Assembly (NCBI RefSeq): GCF_035083965.1
Contig: NC_089731.1
Coordinates: 2,016,001-2,080,000, forward strand
Reading direction: 5' to 3'
Length of the DNA stretch: 64,000 bases
DNA from: Branchiostoma lanceolatum
Lineage: Eukaryota; Chordata; Leptocardii; Amphioxiformes; Branchiostomatidae
The position numbers and the translations under genes were made by a program. Shown here in pieces: positions 12,901-26,200 of this stretch; position 1 is the stretch's first letter, and every line of letters starts with the position of its first letter. The notes beneath the pieces were generated by a model. The model ran no database searches, had not been told where the DNA came from, and saw nothing but the letters and a program-made list of their open reading frames with translations.

Positions 12901-15900
12901 TTCTGATCAAGGAGGTTATATAGACTACATAACTTCCTTGTTCTGATACGGCCAATCATAATCGTTGCAACACTTTCGGACCAAGAAAGCGTTTCGATAC
13001 TTAATTTAACATGGACAAATGGTGCCATATACAGAATAAGATGCAATTAGTGCCTATGATAAAGCGATTGTGTTGATTACAGGAACACAGGTACTGTACA
13101 TATAAATTAGAACACATGGTAGAAGGGTACGTAGCATCCTATTTACGTGGCATTTAGCGACTGTCAAGTTGTGACATTCCTTGGGCGGCCATTTCCTGTA
13201 TAGAGTTCAAGCCAGTGTGACCGCAATATAGAATTGGCGAAAATTCGCAATCATTTGGCGCAGTCCAGCGAGATACCCGCCTTACAACAACGTGCACTAT
13301 AAAATGCCATATGAGTGACATGGATGTGTTGGTAGTCCTGCACTTGTTTCACAGATTTTAGAATAAGATAGTATGTTCACGTATGTTTTACAGTCGTGCA
13401 GCCACAAAAGTTGGTTTTCTATGTTATGATGTGATGCATGTTTCATTGCTGTATACTTTTTTTTTTTTAAATTTATTTATTTTTTTTATTCTGTCATATT
13501 TATCCAGGGTGGCCCTGCTCAGTGGTTACCACTGCTTTTCAGAGGGGCCCTGCCATACATAAGATAACTGATAATACAAACAGAAATATTAACATATATA
13601 AATAATAATAATAAAGATCATAATGAAAACAATGAAGGTAATGATAACAATACTAAATAAATGATAACAATCATAGTACAAATCATAACACAAATCATAA
13701 AACAAGTCAAATCATAATTAAATCCTTGATTTATTGCATACCATTGCTGCATCCTTAATTCAATGCATACTCAATTCCATTTGCCAGAATTATGCCAAGT
13801 GGGAAATGGGACATCCTACCGCGGAGCAGTCTTTGTGACCGAAACAGGCAAGACGTGTCAGCGCTGGGACAGTCAGACGCCCCATGAACACGAGTACATA
13901 CCTGCTGATCACCCGTCATCCGGTCTGGAGGGGAACTACTGCCGGAACCCTAGTAACTGGGGCGAGGTTTGGTGCTACACCACGGACCCCGGCACGAGAT
14001 GGGAGCGGTGTGACGTACCGACATGCGGTAAGTTTGCGAAGGTTAGACATCCAGGTAAACAATATATAAAGAGAATTCAAACTCTACAATTCGGAGATTT
14101 ATTTCCGGACGTTTCGAGTGACATCCATCACTCTTCTTCAGCGTCACTAAAGTGAACTAGCAGAACTAACCATTACTTTGTGATTTGCCATGTAAAAACC
14201 GGTTTTCATAGTCATTGTATATAAGTACTGTTTAGTTCTGCTAGTTCACTTTAGTGACGCTGAAGAAGAGTGGACTCATTCGACATCTGTCGCACCGCAG
14301 TCACCCCTAAGTGAAGACTCTGGAGCCGCATAGTTCCCGTTTAGCCAGCCTTTTATTCAGCCTATCACCAGCCTGTGGTAACAGGCTAAATAAAAGTTTT
14401 AAACAGGAACAGCAGCGTAGGGAGACATTAGTGTCCACAGCCAATCAGAGCCCAGTATTTTGGTGTGTAGTCATGGGAACGTAATTAGGGGTGAACCGGT
14501 TAAACGACCCGTACCAGGTCTTGGGTTATGAGGTCAAATGTCATGGGTAACAGACAAGTAGTAGCATTTTGGTTGTCATGACAGCAAGCATGGCAGGAAC
14601 AGACAATCGTGGTCACCCAGACGGTCATGTGAGAGAGGGTTAGACAACTCTGTGGTTTGGCTAGGGTCTTTGCACGTATACGTAAAGAAAGAACTACCAC
14701 ACAGCAAAGAAATTTCTTTACCAATCAATAGTATCTTTAATACTGTTTATACGATGATGCTCTTAAAGACATACGTGAATACTTCCGAAAGTCGTCCGTT
14801 GTTTTCAGCAAGTGGTCGTCAAATCGTCACGTCAGCTGGCAGGCGAGATGGATGTCAGAGAAGTTTGTCGTGTTTGCACGTCGACAACCAAAGTAATGAA
14901 CAGGCTATCAATAGTGGACAAGTGCTAGAGAAAAACCGGTTTTGCAACTTTGTGGTCAGTGTCAGAGGTCATCTTGTAGACAATTAGTCTAAAACTAGTA
15001 AAACGCCTCTCGTGCCACAGGCCTCACGTAAGCAAGTCTCGAAAACAAATTAATAAAGAGAAGCAATAGTGGAGTCGTCTGATCTGTGTACAATTCAGCG
15101 ATCTGATGTGTGGATTAAAAGAACTATATCACTCTGTACACTTTGTGTATTGTATGTGCGTGTGTGTGTGTGTAATGCATAACGGAAATACATCGTTAAT
15201 GGGTTTGTCTGGAAATGTAATTGACTGTAGATTTATGTCGGGAAGTCATTTACAAAACACTTGTCTTATCTACAACCCAACCCTTCTTACCGGAAATCGT
15301 AACATTAATTACGAAATTAGCTGTATTTATTCTGAAAAGGATTTCTTCCGATCCAAAATTGTAGTTGTCGGTGAATTTGGGCGTTACCGACTGATGAATG
15401 TATCCGACAACTAACTGTAATTGACATACTTTGTTTGTACATCCGATGGGTGTGTCGATGGGGGAGGTGTGGCTTATCTGGTGGAAGTTGTCTGGTTGCT
15501 AGGCGGGACTGTTGTTGAGAGGCGTGGCCTGATATGAGTTGTCTGTAGGCTATGTTCTATATAAATGCACCCTGAAGACACCAGTGGTCCTATACATCTG
15601 CTGTGAGAGAGAGAGAGAGAGACGACCGACTGACCGACCGATCACAACATGAGACACTGTCCGCGACACTGACCGTCAAGCTTGCAAGATGAGTTCGCCT
15701 GAAGAGCAGGAGTCTGATGAGCAACCTCGATCACCAGCGTCTACAGGAGCTGCGCCGGGACCACGGTCTACGGATCACCGTAGCTCAGGCGCTACGCCAA
15801 CGGCACCAACTACGCGAATACCTCGGCAGTTAACAGATCCGCAATCTGGGCGTCAGTACACCCCTTTATCTAAAAAATATTGGGCTTTGCTGAAAGCGGG

Positions 15901-18900
15901 TAGAAAGAGGCCAACTGAGGAAAATGCACCACAGTCTTCCAACAAAAAGTGAGTAGAACTTTATTTCTATTGTAGTAATATTGCGCGAAAAAATGCATTT
16001 CAAACGAATCAGAAACTCGTTCCGTTAACTGAACAACTTCCGTTAACATTTTTTCCATGACATTTTTCCGTTTAAAACGTCCAAAATGCTTTAAAGTTGT
16101 CTGTTCCGTGAACTAAAAACAAGATTTCTGTGCAAAATTTTACTGTGTTCAGATGTTGCCAAAATGAGTTGTCTGTGACGTTAATTACAAACAAACCAGA
16201 GATTTTCCGTACAAAAAGCTGTTTCGTTAAGTAGTAGATTGCCATTTTTGCGCGTCATTTGTTGTTTAGACAATTTTATTTTGCCATAAAAGCTTTTGAC
16301 AAAACATGCGTTATCTGTGACGTGAAAATGTAGTCGTTGCTTTTGCACGAGGTTTTCCATGCAAACTAATGAAAGCTGTCTGTTTTCTTTAACGGGTATG
16401 GTTTACTTATTTGTGTTATATTTGTGTGTTTTTAGGATCCGTCATGACTCCCAACACTCCCCAAATACTAATGAAAACACACATTTTGTCTCGTTGAATG
16501 GGATTGACTCTGAAAATCTGGATCACAGTTCAGATAATGAATATATAACCGCTAGTCAATTGGCTTCGTTGTTGGAAGGGGTAGATTTTGATGATCATGA
16601 TTTTGAAAATGGTATCGAAAGTTTGGATGAATATTTGGCACTGTTGGATGGAATTGATTTTGATGATGAAAACTTCCGTTCCGATGATGAAGCCGCTAAT
16701 CAGGACATAGATGAAAATAATCATCAGCGCCCAGAAGAAGAAGAAGATTTGTTTGTTGTTGAATCTGTGAAAGAAGAATTTAATAACAAGTATCAAGTAT
16801 ATGAAAGAACAATGAAAGCCTCTCTTAAACATGAAAAAATCAGTAGCAGAGAGAATATGATTGATGCTCTTCATGGTGTTTTCGAGGCCATGATATCTCG
16901 GGCCAGAGAAGGAATGAATGTCAACGGCATTATGAGAATGATTATCCATTCTGGTCATCTTGACAGATGTATTTCAACAAAATTTGTTCTAAGAGATGAG
17001 TTAACAGCTGAACTCATATTGTCTCACATTGAGCGGATTCTCCAAAGTCATGAGACTTTCGTCATCGATGAAACATTCCTCGTCCAAATTGTGTCTGTTA
17101 ACTTACCAGTGCCTGGATCTGGAAGAAACCCCTTTTTCAATTCGGCAACTGAATTCAGCAAAAAGAAGCAATCTGTCATATCCATTCGAAATGATGACGA
17201 TTTGTGTTGTGGGCGAGCTTTAGCTGTGGCGAAAGCCAGGATAGACAAACACCGTGACTGGCAAAATATCAGGAAGGGTAGGAAAATTCAAGAAACTCTC
17301 GCTCGCTCACTGTATAATAATGCAGGGGTTCCTCTGGGTCCTTGTGCATTGGACGAAATTCAGATGTTTCAGGATTACCTGACCGGTTACCAAATTGTTG
17401 TTGTTTCGCGTAACCAGCTAAATCAGATAATCTTTCAGGGACCAGCCGTGGAAGATGAAAACAAGAAATTGATACTATATCATATCAAAGAATCTGACAA
17501 ACCTCAAGCTCATTACGATGTGATCACAAGCATGAAAGCATTTCTAGGGACAGCTTACTATTGTCCTAAATGTCACAAAGGATACAATAGAAGGAATGCG
17601 CACAAATGTGAAAACATGTGTAAAATTTGTGAAAAGAAGAATTGTAATCGAGCCTTTGGTGATAAATGGATGTACTGTAAAGACTGTAATCGCTATTTCC
17701 AGTCGGATCAGTGTTTTCAAAATCACAAAATCCCTAACAAGAATGGCGTGAGCGTGTGCGGTCAAAGGTTGAAATGTGAAACGTGTAATAAATTACACTA
17801 CAGGTTTGAAGATCACAAATGTTGGGCACGGGAGTGTAGATTCTGCTTTAAAGATGTAGACATGGATCATCTTTGTTTCATTCAGCCTCTACGAAAGAAA
17901 AATAAGGGAAAGAAAAAGAAAGGCCAGAACAGAAAGCAGTCTCACAAAATAACAGATGACAGCAGTGATTCATCAGAATGTGAGACTGAGTGTAGCATAG
18001 GGTCTACTGTGATTGAAGAAAATGAAGCTGACTTTAAAGTGACTGAACTCACTTTAGATGATATAGATGGTTCTGCGAAACAACAACGATCTGCTAATCG
18101 GTCAAGTAAGGATGAGACAGACGAAGAAGAAGAAGAAGACCTAGAAGATTCCGAAGACAGACCACCGTCTTCACTGTATTTCTTTGACTTTGAATGTACG
18201 CAGGTATCCGGTGAGCATGTACCGATACTTTGTGTTGTTCAAAGAGCTAACACAAATTCTGCCATATATTTCAAAGGAGCAGACACGACAAAAGCCTTTT
18301 GCAGATGGGTGCTGAGAAAAGAAATGAAACATTCAGTTTTCTGTGCCCATAATCTAAAGGGATATGATGCTCACTTCATTTTGAAATATTTGATAGATAA
18401 TGCCATCACGCCACGCGTTATCTACTGTGGTGGAAAGCTTATGTCTATGGAGATCACTCGTTTGAAAATCAAATTTGTCGACAGTTTCAACTTCTTACCA
18501 ATGCCGTTGGCTAAATTCCCCAAAACTTTTGGTTTTGAAGACCTGACAAAGGGTTGGTTCCCTCACTATTTTTCATCTTTGGAAAACATGTCATATGAAG
18601 GACCCTTGCCTGACATCAAATTCTATGCCGTGGACACCATGAGTCCGGAAAACAGAGAGAACTGTGTTTCGTGGGTGACCACCAAAAAGCAGGAGGGGTA
18701 TGTGTTCAACTTCGAAAAGGATCTGATCGACTATTGTGTCATCGATGTTCGCATTTTGGAACAGGGGTTCACCACGTTCCAGAAAACATTTGAACAAGTG
18801 AGCAATGGGATCAATCCTATTGAGAAGTGTATAACAATTGCTTCTGCTTGTAATTATGTGTACAGAGATCTATTCTTAAAGGATAATATGATTGGCATCG

Positions 18901-21900
18901 TCCCCATTCATGGCTATCGCTTCAGAGAAAAACAAAGTCGCGATGCTGTAGAATGGTTAAAATACGTCTCATACCGTGAGGATAAGACCATTCATCATGC
19001 AAAGAACAGTCCAAGGGAAGTTGTAGTGTGTGGTTTTAAGGTAGATGGGTTTGAGAAGGGGGCCCCTGGAACCGTTTACGAGTACCACGGGTGCTTCTGG
19101 CATGGTTGCCCTAAATGTTTCAATCCAGATGATGTCAATCCTGTCAATGAGACAAAAATGTGGGAATTGTATGCCAAGACAAACCGTAAGGCAGATATTC
19201 TAAAACGAAACTTCAACTATGTGGAGATGTGGGAGCATGACTTCGTCAAAGTGAAGACGACCGACGAGTACTGCACATATCTGCAACAACTGCCCAGCGG
19301 TCAGTCGACCATCACAGCAAGCGAGAGGGCGGGAATTGATTTTCTAAACCCGCGTGACGGTTTCTTCGGAGGAAGAACGAACGCGATTTCCTTTTATGCA
19401 AAGGCAGACTTGGAGGCCGGAGAGACGATTCAATATGTGGACTTTACAAGGTGAATATCTTTCCTTGTTACATATGAATTCAGAATTGTAAATGTTCTGT
19501 GTGAGATTTTTTTTTTCTTTTTAAATAATTTTTAATAATTTTTTAATAATTTTTAAATATTTTTTAAATTTTTAAAAATAATTTTTAATAATTTTTAACA
19601 ATTTTTAATAATTTTTAATAATTTTTAATAATTTTTATCAACAGTTTGTATCCATGGACAAACAAGTACTGCGAATACCCCCTGGGCCACCCGGAAGTAC
19701 ATGTGGACAACTTTGCAGACATCAGTGACTACTACGGCATGGCAAAGTGCAAAGTTCTACCGCCACGAGGTCTATTCCACCCAGTGTTGCCTTACAGGGT
19801 AGGAGACAAGTTAATGTTTCCACTATGTCACACGTGTTCGTTAAATGAGCAAAAGAAATGTAACCATACCGACGAGGAACGATCCCTCGTCGGGACATGG
19901 GTAACTATAGAGTTAAACAAAGCTGTTGAAATGGGATACAAGGTCGTTGAAATATACGAAGTCCATCACTTTCCAAAGAAGACAAACACGTTATTCACGG
20001 AATACATCGATACTTTTTTAAAGCTAAAACAGGAAAGCAGTGGGTGGCCCGAATGGGTTACCAGTGCCCCTCCAGAAGAGAGGGAAGCGAAAGAGAATGA
20101 ATATTTACGAAAGTATGAGGAAAATGAAGGTATCAGGTTAGACAGAGATAACATCAAGAAGAACCCAGGTATGCGAACCTTGTCCAAACTCTGTCTGAAC
20201 TCCTTTTGGGGCAAGTTTGGCCAGAGAAACAACTTCCCTAAAACAGAGTATGTCACATCACCAGCTAGACTGTACGAGCTCGTAGGGTCGAAGACTACTG
20301 ACATTAAGTCGTTGCATATTGTAAATGATGAGATAGTGGAGGTACATTATGCCTATCAGAAGGATTTCATTCCAGAGTCTGCTAACACAAATGTTTACAT
20401 TGCCGCCTTCACCACGGCCCATGCCCGCCTCAAACTGTACGACTCGTTAAACAGGTTGGGAGAAGCTGTTTTGTACTTCGATACCGATAGTATCATATAC
20501 CGCTGTAATGGTAAGAACAACCTGGAGCTGGGAGACTATCTCGGTGAATTTACCAATGAGGTAGCAGACAACGGTGGTTACATTGTACAGTACTGTTCTG
20601 GAGGGCCTAAGAACTATAGCTACCTTTGTGCTGATGGTAGTTCCGTGTGTAAGGTCAGAGGGTTCAGCCTGAATTATCAGAACCAGCAGTTAATCAATTT
20701 TGATGTAATGAAAGATATGATCATGGGGGTCGGCCCTGAAAACATCGATATTGTAACGGAGCGCAAGATATCGAGGGACAAGAAAGCAAAGAAAGTTGTA
20801 AACAAAAGGGAGGTGAAAAGGTATAGATTGGTGTACAATAAACGCGTTATCCAAGATAACTTCACCACACTTCCCTATGGCTACTAGAGAGAGAGAGAAT
20901 GAAGTCTGAGAGAATGTATGTTTTTCCTCCTGTAAACATTATGCGCTTTGGTCATATGTCTGTATATATGTAAGATACGTTTGTATAGTATACAATGCCG
21001 TTGTGACAATGCTATTGTGATTTGTAATTGTTTAAAGTGTATTGAAAGACGATCATGTAAACATACTGTAAATACCACTGTGATGGTAGTTGATTGTTAC
21101 ATAGTGCACAGCACTATTGATTGAACGAATAAACTGTGATGGTGGCGAGACGTAAGTATGGTCTGGTATCATGAATGTGTGATTGGTCTGAGTGTGTGAT
21201 ATCAGATGACTGGAAACGAAAGGGTCGTGAGCACAGTATAAAAGAAGGTTAAACTAACTTAGTCCATCATTTGAGGCCAACCATGGATATAAGACTACGC
21301 CACCCTCTGAGGATGATAATAGCAGGCCCGGCGGGGTGTGGAAAAACAACGTTTACCCAGAAACTATTAACGAGTGATGATGATTGGATAAATCCAAAAC
21401 AGTTTGACAACATCATATGGTGTTACGCAGAATATCAGCACAATCTTCATCGTGATTTGACCAGTAAATTAGGTGATAGAATACAATTCATTGAAGGTAT
21501 ACCTCGTACCTGGGACAATCTAGTTAAACCCAACAGTCAAAATGTTTTAGTTTTGGACGACTTAATGTGGGAGGGTACGAGTTCAAAAGACACAGGTCAG
21601 AAGGTAGCCAAACTATTTACAAGAGCTAGCAGACACCGTGGGTTATCCGTAATTTTCCTTGCCCAGAACTTATATCACCCCGGTATGAGAACGCTAACCC
21701 TAAATGCAACTTACTTGGTACTCTTTAAGTCTCCTCGTGATCGCGGAACAATTGCAAACCTAGCACGGCAGATGTACCCTGGTAACGCTAAGTTTCTACA
21801 GGAAAGTTATGACGATGCAGTGACAAACGAAAGTTACGGACATCTATTCTTAGATCTACACCCTGAAACACCAGAATCATTGAGAGTGCGATCAAACATG

Positions 21901-23240
21901 TTTACACGTCGCCCCTACGCGTACGTGAAAAAGCTATAAAAGCAGACGTTGACATGTGAAATCTTCATTAGCGTTCGACATGACGAAGCGAGTGCATCGT
22001 CACCTGGACTCTCTCAAGGTGCTAAACAAGGCCAGTCCAAAATTACGCAAAGCCATCCTATCTGCCTCATCAACAGATCTGATCCGTTGTCTCTGTGACT
22101 GTGCTCAAAACGTTTTGTCGGGTAATATCAACGTCACACCTGCACAAAAGAAGTCTTTAGCACGACACAAGAGAAAACTGCGACAACTGGTGGACAGGAA
22201 AGTTCCCTTATTCCAGAAGCGAAAGACTCTCTCACAGACAGGCGGGTTTCTGTCTCTGCTCTTATCACCAATCATATCAGCACTGTCTTCTTTATTTGGA
22301 GGGAAGAAGTGAGAGAAAAATGGAACATGCAAAAAAGATGGTGTTGGTTCCTCAGGAAGTCTTGTCCACTATTCAAGCCAAACAGGAGGAACAGATTTCA
22401 CCTTTGGTACAATCTGCGGTGACAATAGATTCAGAAATGAAAGAAATCATGGACCGGGCTATACCTGATGATGAAAAGGCTACGCTGTATCAACAACTTC
22501 TCCAAAGGTACCTAACGTATCGCGACAAAAGGAAAGCTGAACCCGTTACTGTACAAGTCGTACCACCCTCTACAGCTAACACAGCCACCGCCACACCCGT
22601 CGCCATAGCGGCTGGTGACACAAGTGACACAACAGATGCAGGGGCTACAGCTGAGTCGACCATGTCTGAAGAAAGTATTGTGGAGTCTTTTCCAAAGAAC
22701 ATGAAATCACGTGCTAGACAAATGCTTAGTGTAATCAGGAATCGAGGCGGAGACATCATGAGATGGAACGATAAGGGGGAACTTGTGTACGACGGAGAAC
22801 GTATCCCTTCCTCTAATGTAGCGGATCTTATACGTGATTCCCTACATCAGAGGCGAGGTTTTAACCCAGCTGGATGGAAAATGTTTTCAAGGGGTTTGGC
22901 ACGCATTAATGCCCCAGAAAACAGTATAAGACATCCTAAACGACTTCAGATCATACAACGACATAAGGAACAGCTGTCCAAAGGTCAACCCATACTAAGC
23001 GATGACGAGGAACAAGTTTCTTCATATGTCCCCAACAGGGTCGTTCGAAGCCTTCAGGACGGAAAGAGGAAGGCTGGGAAAAACCCTGCCAGTGGAGTCA
23101 AGAAACGTAGAAAGACATTCGTGGAAAGTTCGTGGAAATGAATTCAATAAAGTTGTCTGTGATTTGGACACAGACTATGTGGTGTAAAAAAGATGTACAG
23201 GTGTCTGATGATTCTTATTCAGTGTTAGCTATATGTTTGC

Positions 23241-23274
<34 letters not shown>

Positions 23275-26200
23275 GTGCGTGTGTCTGATAATTGTGTGAT
23301 AATGAGAAAAGATAGTCACATAAAAAAAAGAAACAGTCACTTTACTTTTTCAACAACGTTTATTCTTAAGAACCCATTCTATATCAAACCTAGACTTCTG
23401 GCCACCTGATTAACTATGTGCCTAACATCTACCAAAGACGTGTTTACATTAAAATTGCGCTCGATATAATCCACCACCAGGAGGTCGTTTACCTCATACT
23501 CGTCACTAAACATATTTACTATTGTCGTCATCGAAACATTCCGACACCTATGTAATAGGTAAAACAAACAGTGTTGTCCACACGTTGTGGAATACGGTCC
23601 TTGTATTTGACGCGAGTTGTATAGCCATGATTGAGTACTACAGCTGTTTAGAAATGTCTCTATGCGATCGGCGTAAAACTCGGGATTCTGACCGTACGAA
23701 TCATAGAATTCACCGCGCCCGTTTACATCAAAATATATTGCAACCCAATGTTCTCCCGGTTGATCGTTGGGGTCCGTGTTCACGACATAGGCTGCTGGAA
23801 AACTTTCCACTTGTGCTGGTATTTCGTTCACAGCAAAAACTCCTCTAGTGTATAATGTAGTAACAGGGTCTGTCCTCAGGATATCATCAATCTGTACCGT
23901 GTTCATCAGTTGGTGTAGTCAAACTGTACGTTCCTGTGGTTGTTTATTTCGATCAGGTTTTCGAACTCGGCCCAAACCAGAACGACCACAGTGTTCTCCA
24001 GGGCTTCTGCAAAGTGCAACTCCAGACGGACATTCCCATGTTTTACGACATTGAAGTGTCCCTGCCCTGAAGTACAGAGATCGGGTGTCAAATCATAACC
24101 ATAGAAGGCATAGCCTTTGTCAAAGTCCTCCCGGCTGATGTGGTTTCCGGTGTCACGGCCCAGTTTCTCTGTTGGCCCGAACAGTGTGTAGTACGACTTC
24201 ACGAAGGCACCCTCTGCGAATGAAGGCGTCAAAGCTTTGTGCGGAACTGTCTCTCCGTCGATGTTCAGGCCAATGTAGTTTAGGTTGAAATGATGGAAGT
24301 TGAACGGGTTGGTGGCATATGAACCTTGGAAGGCAGTGTTTTCAACCAACGTTACCACCACGCGTCGCGGAATTTGGCCCAAGAAAACGTTGTCAGTGCT
24401 GGTGGTGAGGTGTCCTCTTGGAACAGTGATGGCCTTTACTTCCACCCGGCGGATGGGGTATTTTGCCGACGCTCTGACCAGTTGGTTATCAATGGACAGG
24501 CGGTATGAGGAACTCAGTTTCACTTTCCGGACAAAGAGTGCTGCTTCCATGATCACCACCTTGTAGTTTGGATTCACTTCTGAAGACATCAGACAGAATT
24601 GGTTTTTGCTGCGTTGCAGTTTGATTTTCATGTCAACGTTGTTGATAAGATACCGGTCCTGGAAAAACATATCAATATGTAGGGGCGAAACCATATCAAC
24701 CACGTTACTGCGCTGTGTGAACTGTGTACGCTTCTGCAGCCCCGTGTTGACAGGTGCAGCTTCAGGGTTCGGGTCGCTCACACCCATTGCTCCAGGTGTG
24801 TCTTTGTAGAAGAGGGCAGAAGTGAGCTGAGTCTCCTTGGACTCTCGGCCATAGTTAAGCAACGTTTCCAGGATCGCTCTGTAGGGGTATGTATTCGTGG
24901 ACGGTGTGACTAGTTTGTTACTTAAGCTGACGTCGACCTGCTGGAATAGGGAGTGCATCCACAAGTTGACCGGTCCCACTTTTGCGCCATCAACCAAATC
25001 GTTTCCATTCCCTCGAACGATTTTGGCTCGCACGTACAGCTGAGTCTGACTCAGATCTGTATATTCTTCTCCAGAGCTGGGGATGTCGAACTCTACTGGA
25101 CTGGATTCAGATAGGTTAGCGACGGGACGATATTCAACCCAGCGTCCCTCGTCGATGGTGGTAAGAGTCGGCGGGACCTGAAAAAGGTCTAGCTCAGATT
25201 TGGTGCAGTCAATAGATAAGGGATGGAGATGACGAGCCATGGCTAGTACTTCAATCGAATATGTCCTTGGAGATACGTCTGCGTTTGGTGCTCCCACTCT
25301 TAGGAATGGCAACTCTTCCGCGCTTCACGCTATTTATGGGACGTCTGCCGACTCCCTTCGCTTTGTTAGCCGTCCGACTGGTATTGACGCCCCGCTTGTT
25401 TTGCATTTTCGTCGTGTTTCTGGGGGCGACCTTACGTCCACCCTTTGGAGTTACAAGATTGTGGCCGAATTCATTCACTCTCTGCCTGGCTGCTGATTTT
25501 ACAGTACGTCCTTCCAATACGTCTTGTGCAAAGTTGACGCCACTTTTCAATGCCTGTCGTCCTACGGCTTTACCACCTCGCTTGAGAAGTGGAAGTGCCG
25601 TTTTGAACAGACTTTTGAAAACACCTCCTAACCCGTAACCGTATTGGGTGCCTCTGAAAACAGGTAACTGACCGCCACGTTGATTCATCATAGTGGTAAA
25701 CTCAAGACAGGTATGACGCTCTCCTCTGTCTGAAATGAAGTGTCGCTATCACTCGCCCTTGCTCAAATGGTACAGGCTCCCCGAAATCATTCCTTATATC
25801 TATCTCAACCGTCTCAAACCTCTTCCGTGCCAGTGGCATGTAATGAGGTGTGCGAATGACATGATCCACCACTTCTCCGTCATGCCCCTCCACTTTGACA
25901 ATACGCAAAAGAGGAACTTTTACACCTCCTACCAAACGATCCCCAGCGAGGCTGCAGTAAATGTATAGCGAGTGCAACCCTAAGTTGATATCTGGTGGAG
26001 CAGTCGCCTTACACCAATTACCCACAACGTGTTTGGGGTCCCTCCACCCGAGTTGTCTAGCTAAATTGCCTACTAGTTTGAACTGTGGGGGTACTGCTGT
26101 TGGAGGTAGTGTTATTGTTACGCGTTTATCCGTCTTGTTGTAACTGAATGTTGTAAACTGTTTAACAAATTCCGGATATTGCGCCGAAGCTGATTCATTC

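Noticed and set aside
15106..15414. 102-codon ORF in the Polinton left end
   Set aside because: Includes a TG microsatellite translated as Cys-Val repeats and has no recognisable family; possible but unsupported.
16359..16435. Polymerase start at the ATG at 16359
   Set aside because: It lies inside the predicted intron; splicing 15948 to 16436 keeps frame and links the gene to a TATA box. Not fully excluded.
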